NCBI RefSeq assembly: GCF_003457605.1
Contig: NZ_QRAN01000002.1
Location: 186,388-250,387, forward strand
Length of the DNA: 64,000 nucleotides
DNA from: Seongchinamella sediminis
GTDB lineage: Bacteria > Pseudomonadota > Gammaproteobacteria > Pseudomonadales > Halieaceae
Direction of reading: 5' to 3'
In this document: one piece after another, positions 17,677-26,239 of the stretch
How the letters are laid out: each line of letters starts with the position of its first letter
How positions within the stretch are numbered: position 1 is the stretch's first letter
Program-made: the position numbers and the translations under genes
The notes under the pieces: generated by a model
Told to the model about the DNA's origin: nothing
The model's input: the letters and a program-made list of their open reading frames with translations, nothing else
Databases searched by the model: none

Positions 17677-18507
17677 TCAGCGCATCGTGAAGGTTGCCAC
17701 TACCTCATCACCCCTCAGCAGTTCCAGGCTACTGCCCTGCATACGATAACCATCCACCCCGGCCAGCATTTGCAGATAGGCGCGCTCGACCTCGCCGCCC
17801 TCGGCACAGGCCATCATGGTGCCCGCCAGGGGCCCGAAACTGAGGGGAGTGCCGTGAGCAGACTTGCCCTCATTGCTGAAACTGCCGGTGTAACGGTTGC
17901 AGCCGGAAAAACCCGATGCGGTACCGGTGTCGGCATCGAGCACCAGGTCAATCGCCCTGCCTTCGGCGCCCACTGGCGCCGGTTCCCCACCCAGGGTGGC
18001 AAGCAGCCACAGCTGGGAATCGCTGTCGCCGGTCGCTACTTCGGGGGCGACCGCAGGCGGAGTCCTGTCCACCGGTTCGGGAACCCGCTGCACCATGATG
18101 CGGATATCCTCACCGCTGAATGGATCGATGAACTCGGTGCTGCTGAACATCAGCTTGTCACCCGCGCTGATGGTAGCCCGCAGGGAATAGCGCATGCGTT
18201 CGTCGATGCCGGCGGGATCGTACTCAATGGCAAAGGGATAGGGAGGGCCACCCTCGGGAGTAAACATGACGCTGGCCATCACGGTCGCCAGGGCATCTGC
18301 CCTGGATACGTCCTGCAACTGCACCTCGACCTCGGCACCGGGGGGCAGCAGCATGCGTTCACGGTAAAAGACCGTGCCCTCAATCGTCGACATTGTTGCT
18401 ACCTCTTCTTTGGCGGCGGGTTCCTCGCCACTGCCGCCGCAGGCCGCCAGTGCCGCGACAACAGGAATCAGCAACAGGGTACGAAGACTCACGGTATTAA
18501 TTTGCAT
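17677..18507 (-). CDS. Lipoprotein with YbaY-type and META (HslJ-like) domains
   Basis: A 276-residue lipoprotein. The signal peptide ends in the lipobox LAAC followed by GGSGEE. Residues from about 40 to 140 (IEGTVFYRERMLLPPGAEVEV onward, without the last residues) resemble the YbaY/YscW lipoprotein fold. The C-terminal part (LWLLATLGGEP, SGFSGCNRYTGSF, MMACAEGGEVERAYL) is a META/HslJ domain with its conserved Cys-Asn-Arg motif. META proteins are linked to heat shock and novobiocin tolerance in E. coli, but the biochemistry is unknown. GAGGAA precedes ATG 18507; a longer frame to 18543 lacks the signal at its terminus. Confidence 0.82.
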   Translation of the reverse strand: MQINTVSLRTLLLIPVVAALAACGGSGEEPAAKEEVATMSTIEGTVFYRERMLLPPGAEVEVQLQDVSRADALATVMASVMFTPEGGPPYPFAIEYDPAGIDERMRYSLRATISAGDKLMFSSTEFIDPFSGEDIRIMVQRVPEPVDRTPPAVAPEVATGDSDSQLWLLATLGGEPAPVGAEGRAIDLVLDADTGTASGFSGCNRYTGSFSNEGKSAHGTPLSFGPLAGTMMACAEGGEVERAYLQMLAGVDGYRMQGSSLELLRGDEVVATFTMR

Positions 18508-18543
18508 GATGGTTTTCCTCGGTGACAAGGCCAATGTGACCAC

Positions 18544-18930
18544 TCAGGCTGAGAGTTGTTCCAGCATCTCACCCATTTTCCAGTGCACCATGTTAATGGC
18601 TTTCAGCGGCCTTATCATTACCTTGAACTCGCTGATTTTCCCCGCCTCGTCAAAGCTGATGATATCGACCCCGTTGACCTGTATGCCGTCTATCTCACAG
18701 ACGAACTCCAGCACGGCGTGCCTGCCATCGACCAGCTCTTTCTGGTAATGAAAACCATGCTGCAGGACGTGCATGGCGCCGGTGAGATACATCAGGGTGA
18801 TATCGCGACCTCGCTGGGGGGTATGGACCACCGGGGACAGGAACACGCAGTCCTCTGCGAGAAGGTCCCGCAGCAGCTCAGTGTCCTGGCTGTCGACAAA
18901 GCGATGCCAGCCTTGCAGGGATTCGTTCAT
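18544..18930 (-). CDS. SnoaL-like (NTF2-fold) protein
   Basis: A 128-residue soluble protein with the NTF2/SnoaL pattern: an early Trp-His segment (GWHRFVDSQDTELLRDLL), then DCVFLSPVVH, and a later GVDIISFDEAGKISEFKVM beta-strand pair. The fold serves many small-molecule isomerases, cyclases and binding proteins, so the substrate cannot be given. ATG 18930 has GGAG eight bases upstream and is preferred to GTG 18939. It lies between the META lipoprotein and the hydrolase on the same strand and may belong to the accessory catabolic cluster. Confidence 0.75.
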   Translation of the reverse strand: MNESLQGWHRFVDSQDTELLRDLLAEDCVFLSPVVHTPQRGRDITLMYLTGAMHVLQHGFHYQKELVDGRHAVLEFVCEIDGIQVNGVDIISFDEAGKISEFKVMIRPLKAINMVHWKMGEMLEQLSA

Positions 18931-19014
18931 GTGATTCACTCCAGTGACCAGGGTCGAACCGGCATGTTACCGGAGTTTCCAAGGTCGGCGCGAGCGGCGC
19001 GGTAAACCGGGCCG

Positions 19015-19881
19015 CTATAATCCCGCGAGGAACTGGTCTATCGCCTGGCGCGAGAGCGCTTCATTGAGGGTGGGAGCGTGTCCCCGGTGGGGAATTTCTG
19101 CAAAGGCCAGATCGGGTTTTTTACTGCGCATGGTGGCCACACAGTGAGGTGCCAGAATGTCGGAGCTCTCGCCACGGATAACCAGCATCGGGATCGCGCT
19201 GCTGGCATCGAACAGGGGCCAGAGGTCAGGCGGCACCGCGTTGGATTCATCGTCGCTCATGGGCTGGGATATCGCCGGGTCGTAAGCCAGCACCGGCACC
19301 CCGTTTTGCTCCCGGTAAATGCCCCGGGTGAAATCCTCCCACTCCTGCTCACTGAAGTCGGGAAAGGCCACCTGGTTGATTTCCCGGGCCTGGGCAATGG
19401 CCTCGTCCCAATTGCTGACCGGACCGCTCTTGCCAACGTAGCCCTTTATCCGGTCCAGCCCGGCGGGATCGATCTCCGGACCGATATCGTTGATGATAAT
19501 GCCCTGTACCCGTTGCGGCTCCATGGCCGCCATCATAAAGGACATCAGCCCGCCCATGGAGGTGCCACACAGCACCACCTGGTCGACACCCAGTTCCGCC
19601 AGCAGGGTAAACATATCCTGGACATAGGTCGCCGGGGTGTAATTGGCGACATTGCTGTCGTATTCGGAGAGACCGCGGCCGCGATTGTCGACCGCGATCA
19701 CCCGGTAGCGGGCGCTCAGGTATTCAGCGAGACCGGCAAAGTCAGCGGAATTGCGGGTGAGGCCGTGCAGGCAGAGGATGACCGGCGCGCCGGCCCGGCC
19801 GCTGTCGCGACAGGGGTAATCCCGGGCATAGAGGCGCAGGCCATCACTGCTCTGGTAGTACACATCGGCATAATCAGCCAT
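19015..19881 (-). CDS. Alpha/beta-fold hydrolase
   Basis: A 288-residue hydrolase with the oxyanion-hole motif LHGLTRNS, VDNRGRGLSE, the nucleophile elbow CGTSMGG and a C-terminal catalytic His in IPHRGHAPTLNE. It resembles esterases or C-C bond hydrolases of lipid or aromatic breakdown; substrate unknown. ATG 19881 (GGAGACC upstream) overlaps the last 8 bases of the acyl-CoA ligase gene, so the two are translationally coupled. A longer frame to 19953 would run further into the ligase gene and is rejected. Confidence 0.87.
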   Translation of the reverse strand: MADYADVYYQSSDGLRLYARDYPCRDSGRAGAPVILCLHGLTRNSADFAGLAEYLSARYRVIAVDNRGRGLSEYDSNVANYTPATYVQDMFTLLAELGVDQVVLCGTSMGGLMSFMMAAMEPQRVQGIIINDIGPEIDPAGLDRIKGYVGKSGPVSNWDEAIAQAREINQVAFPDFSEQEWEDFTRGIYREQNGVPVLAYDPAISQPMSDDESNAVPPDLWPLFDASSAIPMLVIRGESSDILAPHCVATMRSKKPDLAFAEIPHRGHAPTLNEALSRQAIDQFLAGL

Positions 19882-21433
19882 ATTCGCGGTCTCCATAACG
19901 CTTGCGCAACTCGCGTTTGAGTATCTTGCCATTTGGATTGCGTGGCAACTCATCCACCAGTATCACCTCGGCCAGCCGCTGCTGGCGGCCAAGACGCTCA
20001 TTGGCCCAGGCCATCAGGGCCCCCGGCTCCACCGCCTGGTCGGCCACCGGCACCACCAGCGCCACCGGGGTTTCACCCCAGCGTTTGCTGGGCAGGCCAA
20101 TGACGGCCACATCGTCCACCCACTGGCTGCTCACCAGCTGCGCCTCGATGTCCTGGGGATAGATGTTCTGCCCGCCGGACAGGATCATGTCCTTCTTGCG
20201 GTCGACGATGTAGAGGTAGCCCTCATCGTCGATATAGCCGATGTCGCCGGAGCGCAGCCACTGCACGCCGCTGGCGTCGATGAACTCGGCCTCGGCGGTG
20301 GCGTCTTCGCGCTGCCAGTAGCCGGGCATGGATATCCTGCCTCGGGACACGATCTCACCGGACTGCTTGCTGCCCAGCACCCGGTCCTCGTCATCGACGA
20401 TACAGATATCGGTGCCGAGCAGCGGTTTGCCGACACTGGACCAGCGCCCCTCCGCGTCTTCCGGCTCCAGGGTAGTGATAATGCCCTCGGTCAGCCCGTA
20501 GAGCTCGATGATGCCACAGGGAAAACAGTCGAAAATCGCCCGCTTGAGGCTCTCGTGCAGCGGTGAGCCGCAACTCATCATGGCCTGCATGCTGCTGACA
20601 TCCGCGGGTTCTGCCTTTAACTGCTCGATCACCCGCTGGAACTGGATGGGCACCATGGCGGTGTGGGTAACGGACTCCGCCTGTACCGTGGCGAGGAAGT
20701 CGGCGGCATCGAAACGGGAGTGAACCACCAGGGTGCCGCCCGCGAGCACGGTACAGAGCATCGCCACCCAGGAAATATTGGAATACAGGCCAATGGTCAA
20801 CAGGGTACGCGCCGAACCGTTGTAGCGCAGGGCGATAGCCAGGTCGTAGGCCCAGTCGCGCCGGCCGCGATGGGTGTGCATGATACCCTTGGGCAGGCCG
20901 GTGGTACCGGAACTGTAAATCACGTTCAGCGGCCCGTCCGGATCTATATCAACTGCAGGCAGGGTATCGGGCTGGCCCTCGCACAACTGCTCGATACTGC
21001 TCCAGCCGGCGGCGGGCATGTCGTCACAGACCAGCAGCCGCAGGCTCTGCGGGAGCCGGTCTTCCAGCGCCCGGATCCGCGCCAGCTGATCGGCGGTAGC
21101 CACCAGCGCCACCACCCCGGCATCGTCGAGCATGCCGGCGAGGGCCTCGTCCGTGACCGACAGATTGATCGGCACCGAACAGGCGCCGCTCGCCATAGTG
21201 CCAAAAATCGCCTGTACCATACTCAGGCCATTGGACATCACGATCGCCACCCGGTCTCCGGGCTGGACGCCAGCGGTAATGAGGCCGTGGGCGAAGCGAT
21301 GGTTGGCGGCGCAGAACTGGGCCCAGGACCAACGTTCCCGCTGCCACAGCACCGCATCGCGATTGCCCCGCCACTTGCCGTGCAAAGCCAGGATTTCCGG
21401 CAGCAGGGGGGCCGTGTTATCGAATTTTTTCAC
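19874..21433 (-). CDS. AMP-forming acyl-CoA synthetase/ligase
   Basis: A 519-residue adenylate-forming enzyme that activates a carboxylic acid to its acyl-CoA through an acyl-AMP. The motifs are the ATP loop SSGTTGLPKG, ELYGLTEG (A5), SGDIGYID...VDRKKDMI (hinge) and the C-terminal catalytic Lys in NPNGKILKREL. The length and motif set fit fatty-acyl or aryl-CoA ligases; the acid is not predictable. Start GTG 21433 is preceded by AGG. It leads a pair with the hydrolase and is separated from the upstream receptor gene by a terminator, so it needs its own promoter. Confidence 0.92.
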   Translation of the reverse strand: MKKFDNTAPLLPEILALHGKWRGNRDAVLWQRERWSWAQFCAANHRFAHGLITAGVQPGDRVAIVMSNGLSMVQAIFGTMASGACSVPINLSVTDEALAGMLDDAGVVALVATADQLARIRALEDRLPQSLRLLVCDDMPAAGWSSIEQLCEGQPDTLPAVDIDPDGPLNVIYSSGTTGLPKGIMHTHRGRRDWAYDLAIALRYNGSARTLLTIGLYSNISWVAMLCTVLAGGTLVVHSRFDAADFLATVQAESVTHTAMVPIQFQRVIEQLKAEPADVSSMQAMMSCGSPLHESLKRAIFDCFPCGIIELYGLTEGIITTLEPEDAEGRWSSVGKPLLGTDICIVDDEDRVLGSKQSGEIVSRGRISMPGYWQREDATAEAEFIDASGVQWLRSGDIGYIDDEGYLYIVDRKKDMILSGGQNIYPQDIEAQLVSSQWVDDVAVIGLPSKRWGETPVALVVPVADQAVEPGALMAWANERLGRQQRLAEVILVDELPRNPNGKILKRELRKRYGDREYG

Positions 21434-21458
21434 GCGTTAAAACCTGTAGTGAATCCCG

Positions 21459-21487
21459 AAAAAGGGCCGCAGGTAGTACCTGCGGCC
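21459..21487 (-). terminator. Rho-independent terminator of the TonB receptor gene
   Basis: A perfect hairpin (21465-21487, 11-bp arms GGCCGCAGGTA / TACCTGCGGCC) is followed on the minus strand by a T5 run at 21459-21463. It sits 32 bp after the stop of the 757-residue receptor gene and before the ligase start. Confidence 0.85.
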
Positions 21488-21519
21488 AGGGGCACCGCAG
21501 CCCAGTCATTGCCTAGACA

Positions 21520-23793
21520 TCAGAATCGGTACTCTACCGTCGCACTGATGGTGCGCGGCGGCGCGTAGAAGATCGAGGTGTTGTCTTCAAAGCCCAGGGG
21601 ACTGCAGTAGCTTTCGTTACCAAAACAGTAACCGGCGGTCTTTATTTCCTCGTCACCCAGGTTCTTTCCGTACAGGCCAAGCAGCCAGGTTTCGCTGGCA
21701 GATACCCAGACTACACTGGCGTTGAACATGTCGTAGGCATCCTGGTCCATGACCGGCGCGGCATATTCGAACTGGGTGCTGTCACCCTTGTAGGACCAGT
21801 TGGCATTGAGGTTCAGGTCGCCGCCAAAGGCTGCCGTCAGGTAGTTGAAGGCCACATAGGCCATTTCCTCCGGTGTGTTCTGCACCGAGCGGTCATCTGA
21901 CACATCTACATCGTTGACCATCCACTCGGTGATTTCCGCATCGAGGAAGCTCGCCGCCACCTGCATGGAAAAGTTTTCCGTGAACAGGAAGGTTCCCTCG
22001 ATCTCGATACCGGAAATCTCCGCCTCACCGGCGTTAGTCAGGGTGCCGGCAAAGTCGTCATTAATGCCATCGCCGTCGGTGTCGATGCCCACTGAGCCGG
22101 GCACCTGCATGTCGCTGTACTCGGAGTAGAAAAGGGCTACATTGGTCACAGCCCGGCCATCCCAGTAGCTGGACTTGATACCAATCTCGTAGGAATCCAG
22201 GGTCTCGGGATCGACGCCCTCCTCCACCGCGGGGGTTGCGAAGTTGGCGCCACGGGGATCGAACATCCCGGCCTTGAAGCCCTGGCTGTAGCCGGCGTAG
22301 ACGGTGATGTCGTCGTTCCACAGGTAGCTGACGTTCACCCGCGGAGAGAAGTCGGTCCAGGTCTCTTCTGCTTCATAGTCGCTGGATGCGCCCAGGAAAA
22401 GGGCGTCATCATTGCCGAAGAAGGGCGAACCGCCGGCGCCGAGATAGCTGGCGCGCAACACATCTGCGGTACGCTTGTCATCGGTATAGCGCCCGCCCAC
22501 CGCCACCGACAGTTTGTCGGTGAAGTTCCAGGTCAGGTCGGCAAAGGCCGACCAGGACTCGGTGGTTACCACGCCGCCGGTGTAGGCGGTCAGTTCCGCC
22601 CCGTAGGCCGCGCGACCCAGCTGCCCGAGAACCACGTCAAAGTCGTTGGAGGCCTCGGCGTCGATGTAATACAGGCCAGTCACCAGGTTCATCTTCTCGC
22701 CGCTGTAAAGCAGCTGGAACTCCTGGGTGAACTGCTCGTTGTCATAAATAACCGGGGCATCGAAATCATCGACTGCCAGGCCGTCGAAATCGATCACCGA
22801 CTCGGTGTAGTCCTCGCGCTCGGCGGTAATGGAGCGGAAGGTGTAGTTGTCGCCGAAGTTCCAGTCCACGGACACCATCCAGCCATCGGCCTCGACCTCG
22901 TTGTTACCATTGATACCCGAGGTAGAGATATTCTCAGAGGCGCCGGCAGTAGTGTCGTATATGTCACTCAGCACCGGGTCGCCGGACACCGCTCCGGGGC
23001 GCACCCGGTGACCGGCCACCGGGTTGGATTTATCCGTGGTGTCGTCGTAGGCCAGGCGCACCAGCAGGTCCTCGGTGGGCAGCCATTCCGCGCTCAGGCG
23101 ATAGGCCACTACGTCCTTGTTGTAGTGTTCGTCCCCGGTGGTCCTGTTTTTACCGTAACCGTCGCGCTGGAAAGAAGCCACCGTACCGCCGATACGGAAG
23201 GAATCGCTGACCGGGACGGAGAGCGTGCCCACCAGGTCGACCTGGTCGTACTCCCCGTAGGTCGCCTTCAGCGAGCCGGAGAGCTCTTCGTCCAGGCGCC
23301 GGGTGACGTACTTGATAGCGCCACCGACGGTATTGCGGCCGTAAAGTGTACCCTGGGGGCCGCGCAGTACCTCGATACGCTCCACGTCGTAAATATCGAT
23401 CACATTGCCCTGGGGGCGAGCCAGGTAGACATCATCCAGGTACAGGCCGACGCCCTGCTCGTAACCGGCCAGGGGATCCTGCTGGCCGACGCCGCGAATA
23501 AAGGCCGTCAGGGTGGAACTGGTTGCCCGGGACGGCTCCAGGGTGACGCTGGGCACTGCTTGCGCCAGCTCGGTGATGTCGGAATCACCCTTGATGGCCA
23601 GATCCTTTGCCGAGAATGCGGTGACGGCAATGGGCACGTCCTGCAGGCTTTCACTGCGGCGGCGAGCGGTCACCACAACTTCTTCCAGGGCAAAACCGGG
23701 CTCATCGGCCTGGGCAACTACCGCGGGCGCAGACATTGCGGATGCAAACGCCACAGCGGCAAACAGGGGTGTACGGGCGGTACTTGGTTTCAT
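21520..23793 (-). CDS. TonB-dependent outer-membrane receptor of the TetR-controlled cluster
   Basis: A 757-residue receptor. It has a signal peptide, a TonB box-like start (LEEVVVTARRRSESLQDVPI), a plug domain (ERIEVLRGPQGTLYGRNTVG) and a large barrel ending in VEYRF. This RRRSESLQDVPIAV style is typical of the large receptor group in marine and sphingomonad-like bacteria that take up lipophilic or plant-derived organics. The ligand is unknown. ATG 23793 has GAGG upstream and starts the signal peptide; a frame extension to 23829 is rejected. Two TetR-type operators overlap its promoter. Confidence 0.92.
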   Translation of the reverse strand: MKPSTARTPLFAAVAFASAMSAPAVVAQADEPGFALEEVVVTARRRSESLQDVPIAVTAFSAKDLAIKGDSDITELAQAVPSVTLEPSRATSSTLTAFIRGVGQQDPLAGYEQGVGLYLDDVYLARPQGNVIDIYDVERIEVLRGPQGTLYGRNTVGGAIKYVTRRLDEELSGSLKATYGEYDQVDLVGTLSVPVSDSFRIGGTVASFQRDGYGKNRTTGDEHYNKDVVAYRLSAEWLPTEDLLVRLAYDDTTDKSNPVAGHRVRPGAVSGDPVLSDIYDTTAGASENISTSGINGNNEVEADGWMVSVDWNFGDNYTFRSITAEREDYTESVIDFDGLAVDDFDAPVIYDNEQFTQEFQLLYSGEKMNLVTGLYYIDAEASNDFDVVLGQLGRAAYGAELTAYTGGVVTTESWSAFADLTWNFTDKLSVAVGGRYTDDKRTADVLRASYLGAGGSPFFGNDDALFLGASSDYEAEETWTDFSPRVNVSYLWNDDITVYAGYSQGFKAGMFDPRGANFATPAVEEGVDPETLDSYEIGIKSSYWDGRAVTNVALFYSEYSDMQVPGSVGIDTDGDGINDDFAGTLTNAGEAEISGIEIEGTFLFTENFSMQVAASFLDAEITEWMVNDVDVSDDRSVQNTPEEMAYVAFNYLTAAFGGDLNLNANWSYKGDSTQFEYAAPVMDQDAYDMFNASVVWVSASETWLLGLYGKNLGDEEIKTAGYCFGNESYCSPLGFEDNTSIFYAPPRTISATVEYRF

Positions 23794-23867
23794 GATGGAG
23801 ACCTCTTTCCAGGTTTTATATGTCGGCATGTATTTATGTTTTCGATCGGCTCGCCAGGGCCGACTTT

Positions 23868-23883
23868 TTCAACATCTGTTGAA
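23868..23883. promoter_or_regulatory. Operator copy 1, TTCAAC-ATCT-GTTGAA (downstream of receptor -10)
   Basis: A perfect 6+6 inverted repeat with a 4-bp centre, located just after the proposed start site of the receptor gene. It is 32 bp, about three helical turns, from copy 2. Identical arms occur at 23900 and 25426. The likely ligand is the TetR protein encoded at 25488. Confidence 0.8.
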
Positions 23884-23892
23884 TTTGGATAG

Positions 23893-23922
23893 AATCTAAT
23901 TCAACGGATGTTGAAAAGTCAA
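23893..23922 (-). promoter_or_regulatory. Promoter of the TonB receptor gene
   Basis: On the minus strand TTGACT (-35, 23917-23922) and TAGATT (-10, 23893-23898) are 18 bp apart, and the spacer is filled exactly by operator copy 2. A bound repressor would block polymerase directly. Confidence 0.6.
23900..23915. promoter_or_regulatory. Operator copy 2, TTCAAC-GGAT-GTTGAA (within -35/-10 spacer)
   Basis: The second perfect copy of the inverted repeat, lying between the -35 and -10 boxes of the receptor promoter. Only the 4-bp centre differs from the other copies. Confidence 0.8.
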
Positions 23923-23941
23923 GCCCGATGGCGGTTTTTCC

Positions 23942-25381
23942 TCAGCCCATCCGGGCCGGCAGCTGGTTGCGACTTATAAACAATCCAGCCAGGCCAAAGC
24001 CCAGTGACGCGAGAATCGCGTAGGTTGCAGATACCGCGGGGTTTTCCACGCCGCCGAAAAGATTGAGCCCCAGGTGCAACACCAGGCCGATGGCGGCGGC
24101 TCCGACCACCACCCAAAGGGGAATGTGCCGCCGCACCAGGACGCCGAACAGCACCGGCACCAGTGATGCCGCCGCCAGCCCGTAAACGCCTTTCTGGGCA
24201 AACAGGCCGATCAATGGCGGCGGGTTCCAGGCCAGCAGCACGCCGACCACCCCCACCGCAACCAGCACCCAGCGGGACAGCACCAGGCCATTCATGCGCT
24301 CCCCGGCCAGCGGCCGCACAATGTCGTTCACCACCATGGCGGACAGCGCCACCAGGATGCCGTCCAGGGTGCTCATTCCGGCCGCCAGCAGGGTGATAAA
24401 AATAAACACCAGAACGTATTCGCCCCACACGGAACTGCCGAACTCGTGCAGCAGGTACTCGCGCACCACCGCGTCCTGGGCTTCTACCTCGACCCCGGAA
24501 AGGCGGGCATAAAAGCCGATCATCAGCATGAGGGTAAACAGGGAACCGACCAACACGGTGGTGCCAATAAACTTGTTGATGTCCTTTTCGCTGCGCAGGT
24601 ACAGGACCTTGGTCAATATGTGCGGCTGCAACATCAGCGCGAAGGTGATGACAAAGCCGCTGACAAACACCGAGAAAAAATCAAAGTACAGGCTGCTGTC
24701 GCGGTTGAAGGCTGACGCGTATTCGCTCCCGATAGCGGCCAGCGAACCAAACATATCACCCTGGAAGTACTTCCAGCCCTGGATAAACAGGACCGCGGTC
24801 ACCAGCATCATCATGACGCCCTGCAGGGAATTGGTGTAGGCGTGGGCGTAGGTGCCTCCCATCAGTACGTAGGAGAAAACAAAGACCAGCACCACCACCA
24901 GCGCCGTTTTCTGCTCCAGCGGGAACAGCCCGGTCATCAACAAACTGCAGCCCACCAGGATCAGCACCACGAAGGTGATGGAGAGCAGGTTGATGAAGGC
25001 AAAGAAGAGGCTGAAGCCGCGATGGTTATAACGGTAGAAAATCCACTGGGGGATAGTAAGCGCCGCCGAACTCTCGCCCAGGCGGAGAAAACCCCGGGTC
25101 AGCACCAGGAAGGCGCTGAGTATACCCAGTGACCCGGCAACGCCGTAGTGCAGGTAGGCGGACAGGCCGTGGGTGTAGACAAAGCCCGGGTTGATCACGA
25201 AAGTGGCCGTCGAGGAAATGGACGCCGCCAGGGTGATACCGACAATGTAGGGACTCATGTCCTTGTTGCCGATGGAAAAGCCCTCTACCGAACGGGTGCG
25301 GCGCATGCCCAGCCACGACAGCCAGTACACCAGTACGGCATAGGCACCCACGATCAGGTACTTGAAAATTTCGGGACTCAT
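23942..25381 (-). CDS. Sodium:solute symporter (SSS family)
   Basis: A 479-residue inner-membrane transporter with about 13 hydrophobic helices. Family features are SVEGFSIGNKDMSPY, SISSTATFVINPGFVY (sodium-site region) and AAGMSTLDGILVALSAMVVND near the C-terminal half. It should import an organic solute with sodium; members take acetate, pantothenate, proline and carboxylates, so the substrate is open. ATG 25381 (AAGG upstream) is chosen over 25405. It lies between the receptor and the divergent tetR, with an operator in its promoter. Outer- and inner-membrane uptake are therefore probably co-regulated. Confidence 0.92.
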   Translation of the reverse strand: MSPEIFKYLIVGAYAVLVYWLSWLGMRRTRSVEGFSIGNKDMSPYIVGITLAASISSTATFVINPGFVYTHGLSAYLHYGVAGSLGILSAFLVLTRGFLRLGESSAALTIPQWIFYRYNHRGFSLFFAFINLLSITFVVLILVGCSLLMTGLFPLEQKTALVVVLVFVFSYVLMGGTYAHAYTNSLQGVMMMLVTAVLFIQGWKYFQGDMFGSLAAIGSEYASAFNRDSSLYFDFFSVFVSGFVITFALMLQPHILTKVLYLRSEKDINKFIGTTVLVGSLFTLMLMIGFYARLSGVEVEAQDAVVREYLLHEFGSSVWGEYVLVFIFITLLAAGMSTLDGILVALSAMVVNDIVRPLAGERMNGLVLSRWVLVAVGVVGVLLAWNPPPLIGLFAQKGVYGLAAASLVPVLFGVLVRRHIPLWVVVGAAAIGLVLHLGLNLFGGVENPAVSATYAILASLGFGLAGLFISRNQLPARMG

Positions 25382-25419
25382 TGGCGACCTTTGGCTTGCA
25401 ATCATTTATTGTGGGCGCA

Positions 25420-25448
25420 AGCATATTCAACAAGCGTTGAATTTTCAA
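25420..25448 (-). promoter_or_regulatory. Promoter of the symporter gene
   Basis: On the minus strand TTGAAA (-35, 25443-25448) and TATGCT (-10, 25420-25425) are 17 bp apart, and the spacer holds operator copy 3. The design is the same as in the receptor promoter. Confidence 0.6.
25426..25441. promoter_or_regulatory. Operator copy 3, TTCAAC-AAGC-GTTGAA (symporter/tetR divergent region)
   Basis: The third perfect copy, between the divergent symporter and tetR genes, so it can serve both repression of the symporter and autoregulation. An additional half-site TTCAAC is at 25444-25449, 18 bp on. Confidence 0.8.
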
Positions 25449-25487
25449 CTGTGGTAATCTGCTGACGCAAAAATGGCAAGGATTCCA

Positions 25488-26144
25488 ATGAGCAACAAGT
25501 CCCCAAGCTCTAAAAGCGAACGCATTCTCGACGTCGCCGAGGAACTGTTCGCCCTGCACGGTTACGACGGCGTCACCCTGCGCCAGATAGCGACTGGCGC
25601 CGGCGTGGACGTGGCCCTGGCCAGCTATCACTTCGGCAAGAAAATGGACCTGTTCAATGCGGTTTTCCAGCGCCGCGCGGGGCAATTGAACGAGTCGCGG
25701 CTCAGCGCGCTGCGCCAGTGCCAGGAACAAGCCGGCAGCAAGGGGCCGACGGTAGAGCAGATTATCGAGGCCTTCCTGCGGCCCCTGGAGATCGCCCAGG
25801 AAACCGGCGACGAGGGCTGGACCAATTACCTGGCGCTGATTGCCTACATCAACAACTCCCCCTACTGGGGTGAAAAGATGATGTCCAAGCTGTTTGACAA
25901 GCTGGTGCTGGAATTTATCGACGCCCTGCGTGCCGCCCTCCCCGGCGCCCGGGACGAGGACCTGTACTGGTGCTACCACAATCTGTCGGGGGCACTCACC
26001 CTGACCCTGGCGCAGACCGGACGGATCGACAAGCTCTCGGGGGGCAAATGCCGCTCCAGCGATTTCCAGGCGGCCTATGACCATATGATACCGTTTACCG
26101 CGGCGGGGTTTCGCAAGGTTTGCGGGCGGGGCGGGGCGCCGTGA
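25488..26144 (+). CDS. TetR/AcrR-family transcriptional regulator
   Basis: A 218-residue regulator with an N-terminal helix-turn-helix (ERILDVAEELFALHGYDG, then LRQIATGAGVDVALASYHFG) and a helical ligand-binding C-terminus containing a CefD/YbiH-like segment. ATG 25488 has AAGG upstream; the earlier in-frame ATG at 25473 has no ribosome-binding site. Divergent orientation and the shared inverted repeats make it the probable repressor of the symporter, the TonB receptor and itself. The inducer would logically be the imported compound or its CoA ester, which is inference. Confidence 0.92.
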   Translation: MSNKSPSSKSERILDVAEELFALHGYDGVTLRQIATGAGVDVALASYHFGKKMDLFNAVFQRRAGQLNESRLSALRQCQEQAGSKGPTVEQIIEAFLRPLEIAQETGDEGWTNYLALIAYINNSPYWGEKMMSKLFDKLVLEFIDALRAALPGARDEDLYWCYHNLSGALTLTLAQTGRIDKLSGGKCRSSDFQAAYDHMIPFTAAGFRKVCGRGGAP

Positions 26145-26239
26145 GCTTGCACCGTTGGACAGGCTTGTGCAGTGCAGTCATTGGCCAGGCAGCCGCCTGG
26201 CAGTCGCAATAAACGGGTCTATAAAACCCAAATAACCAG

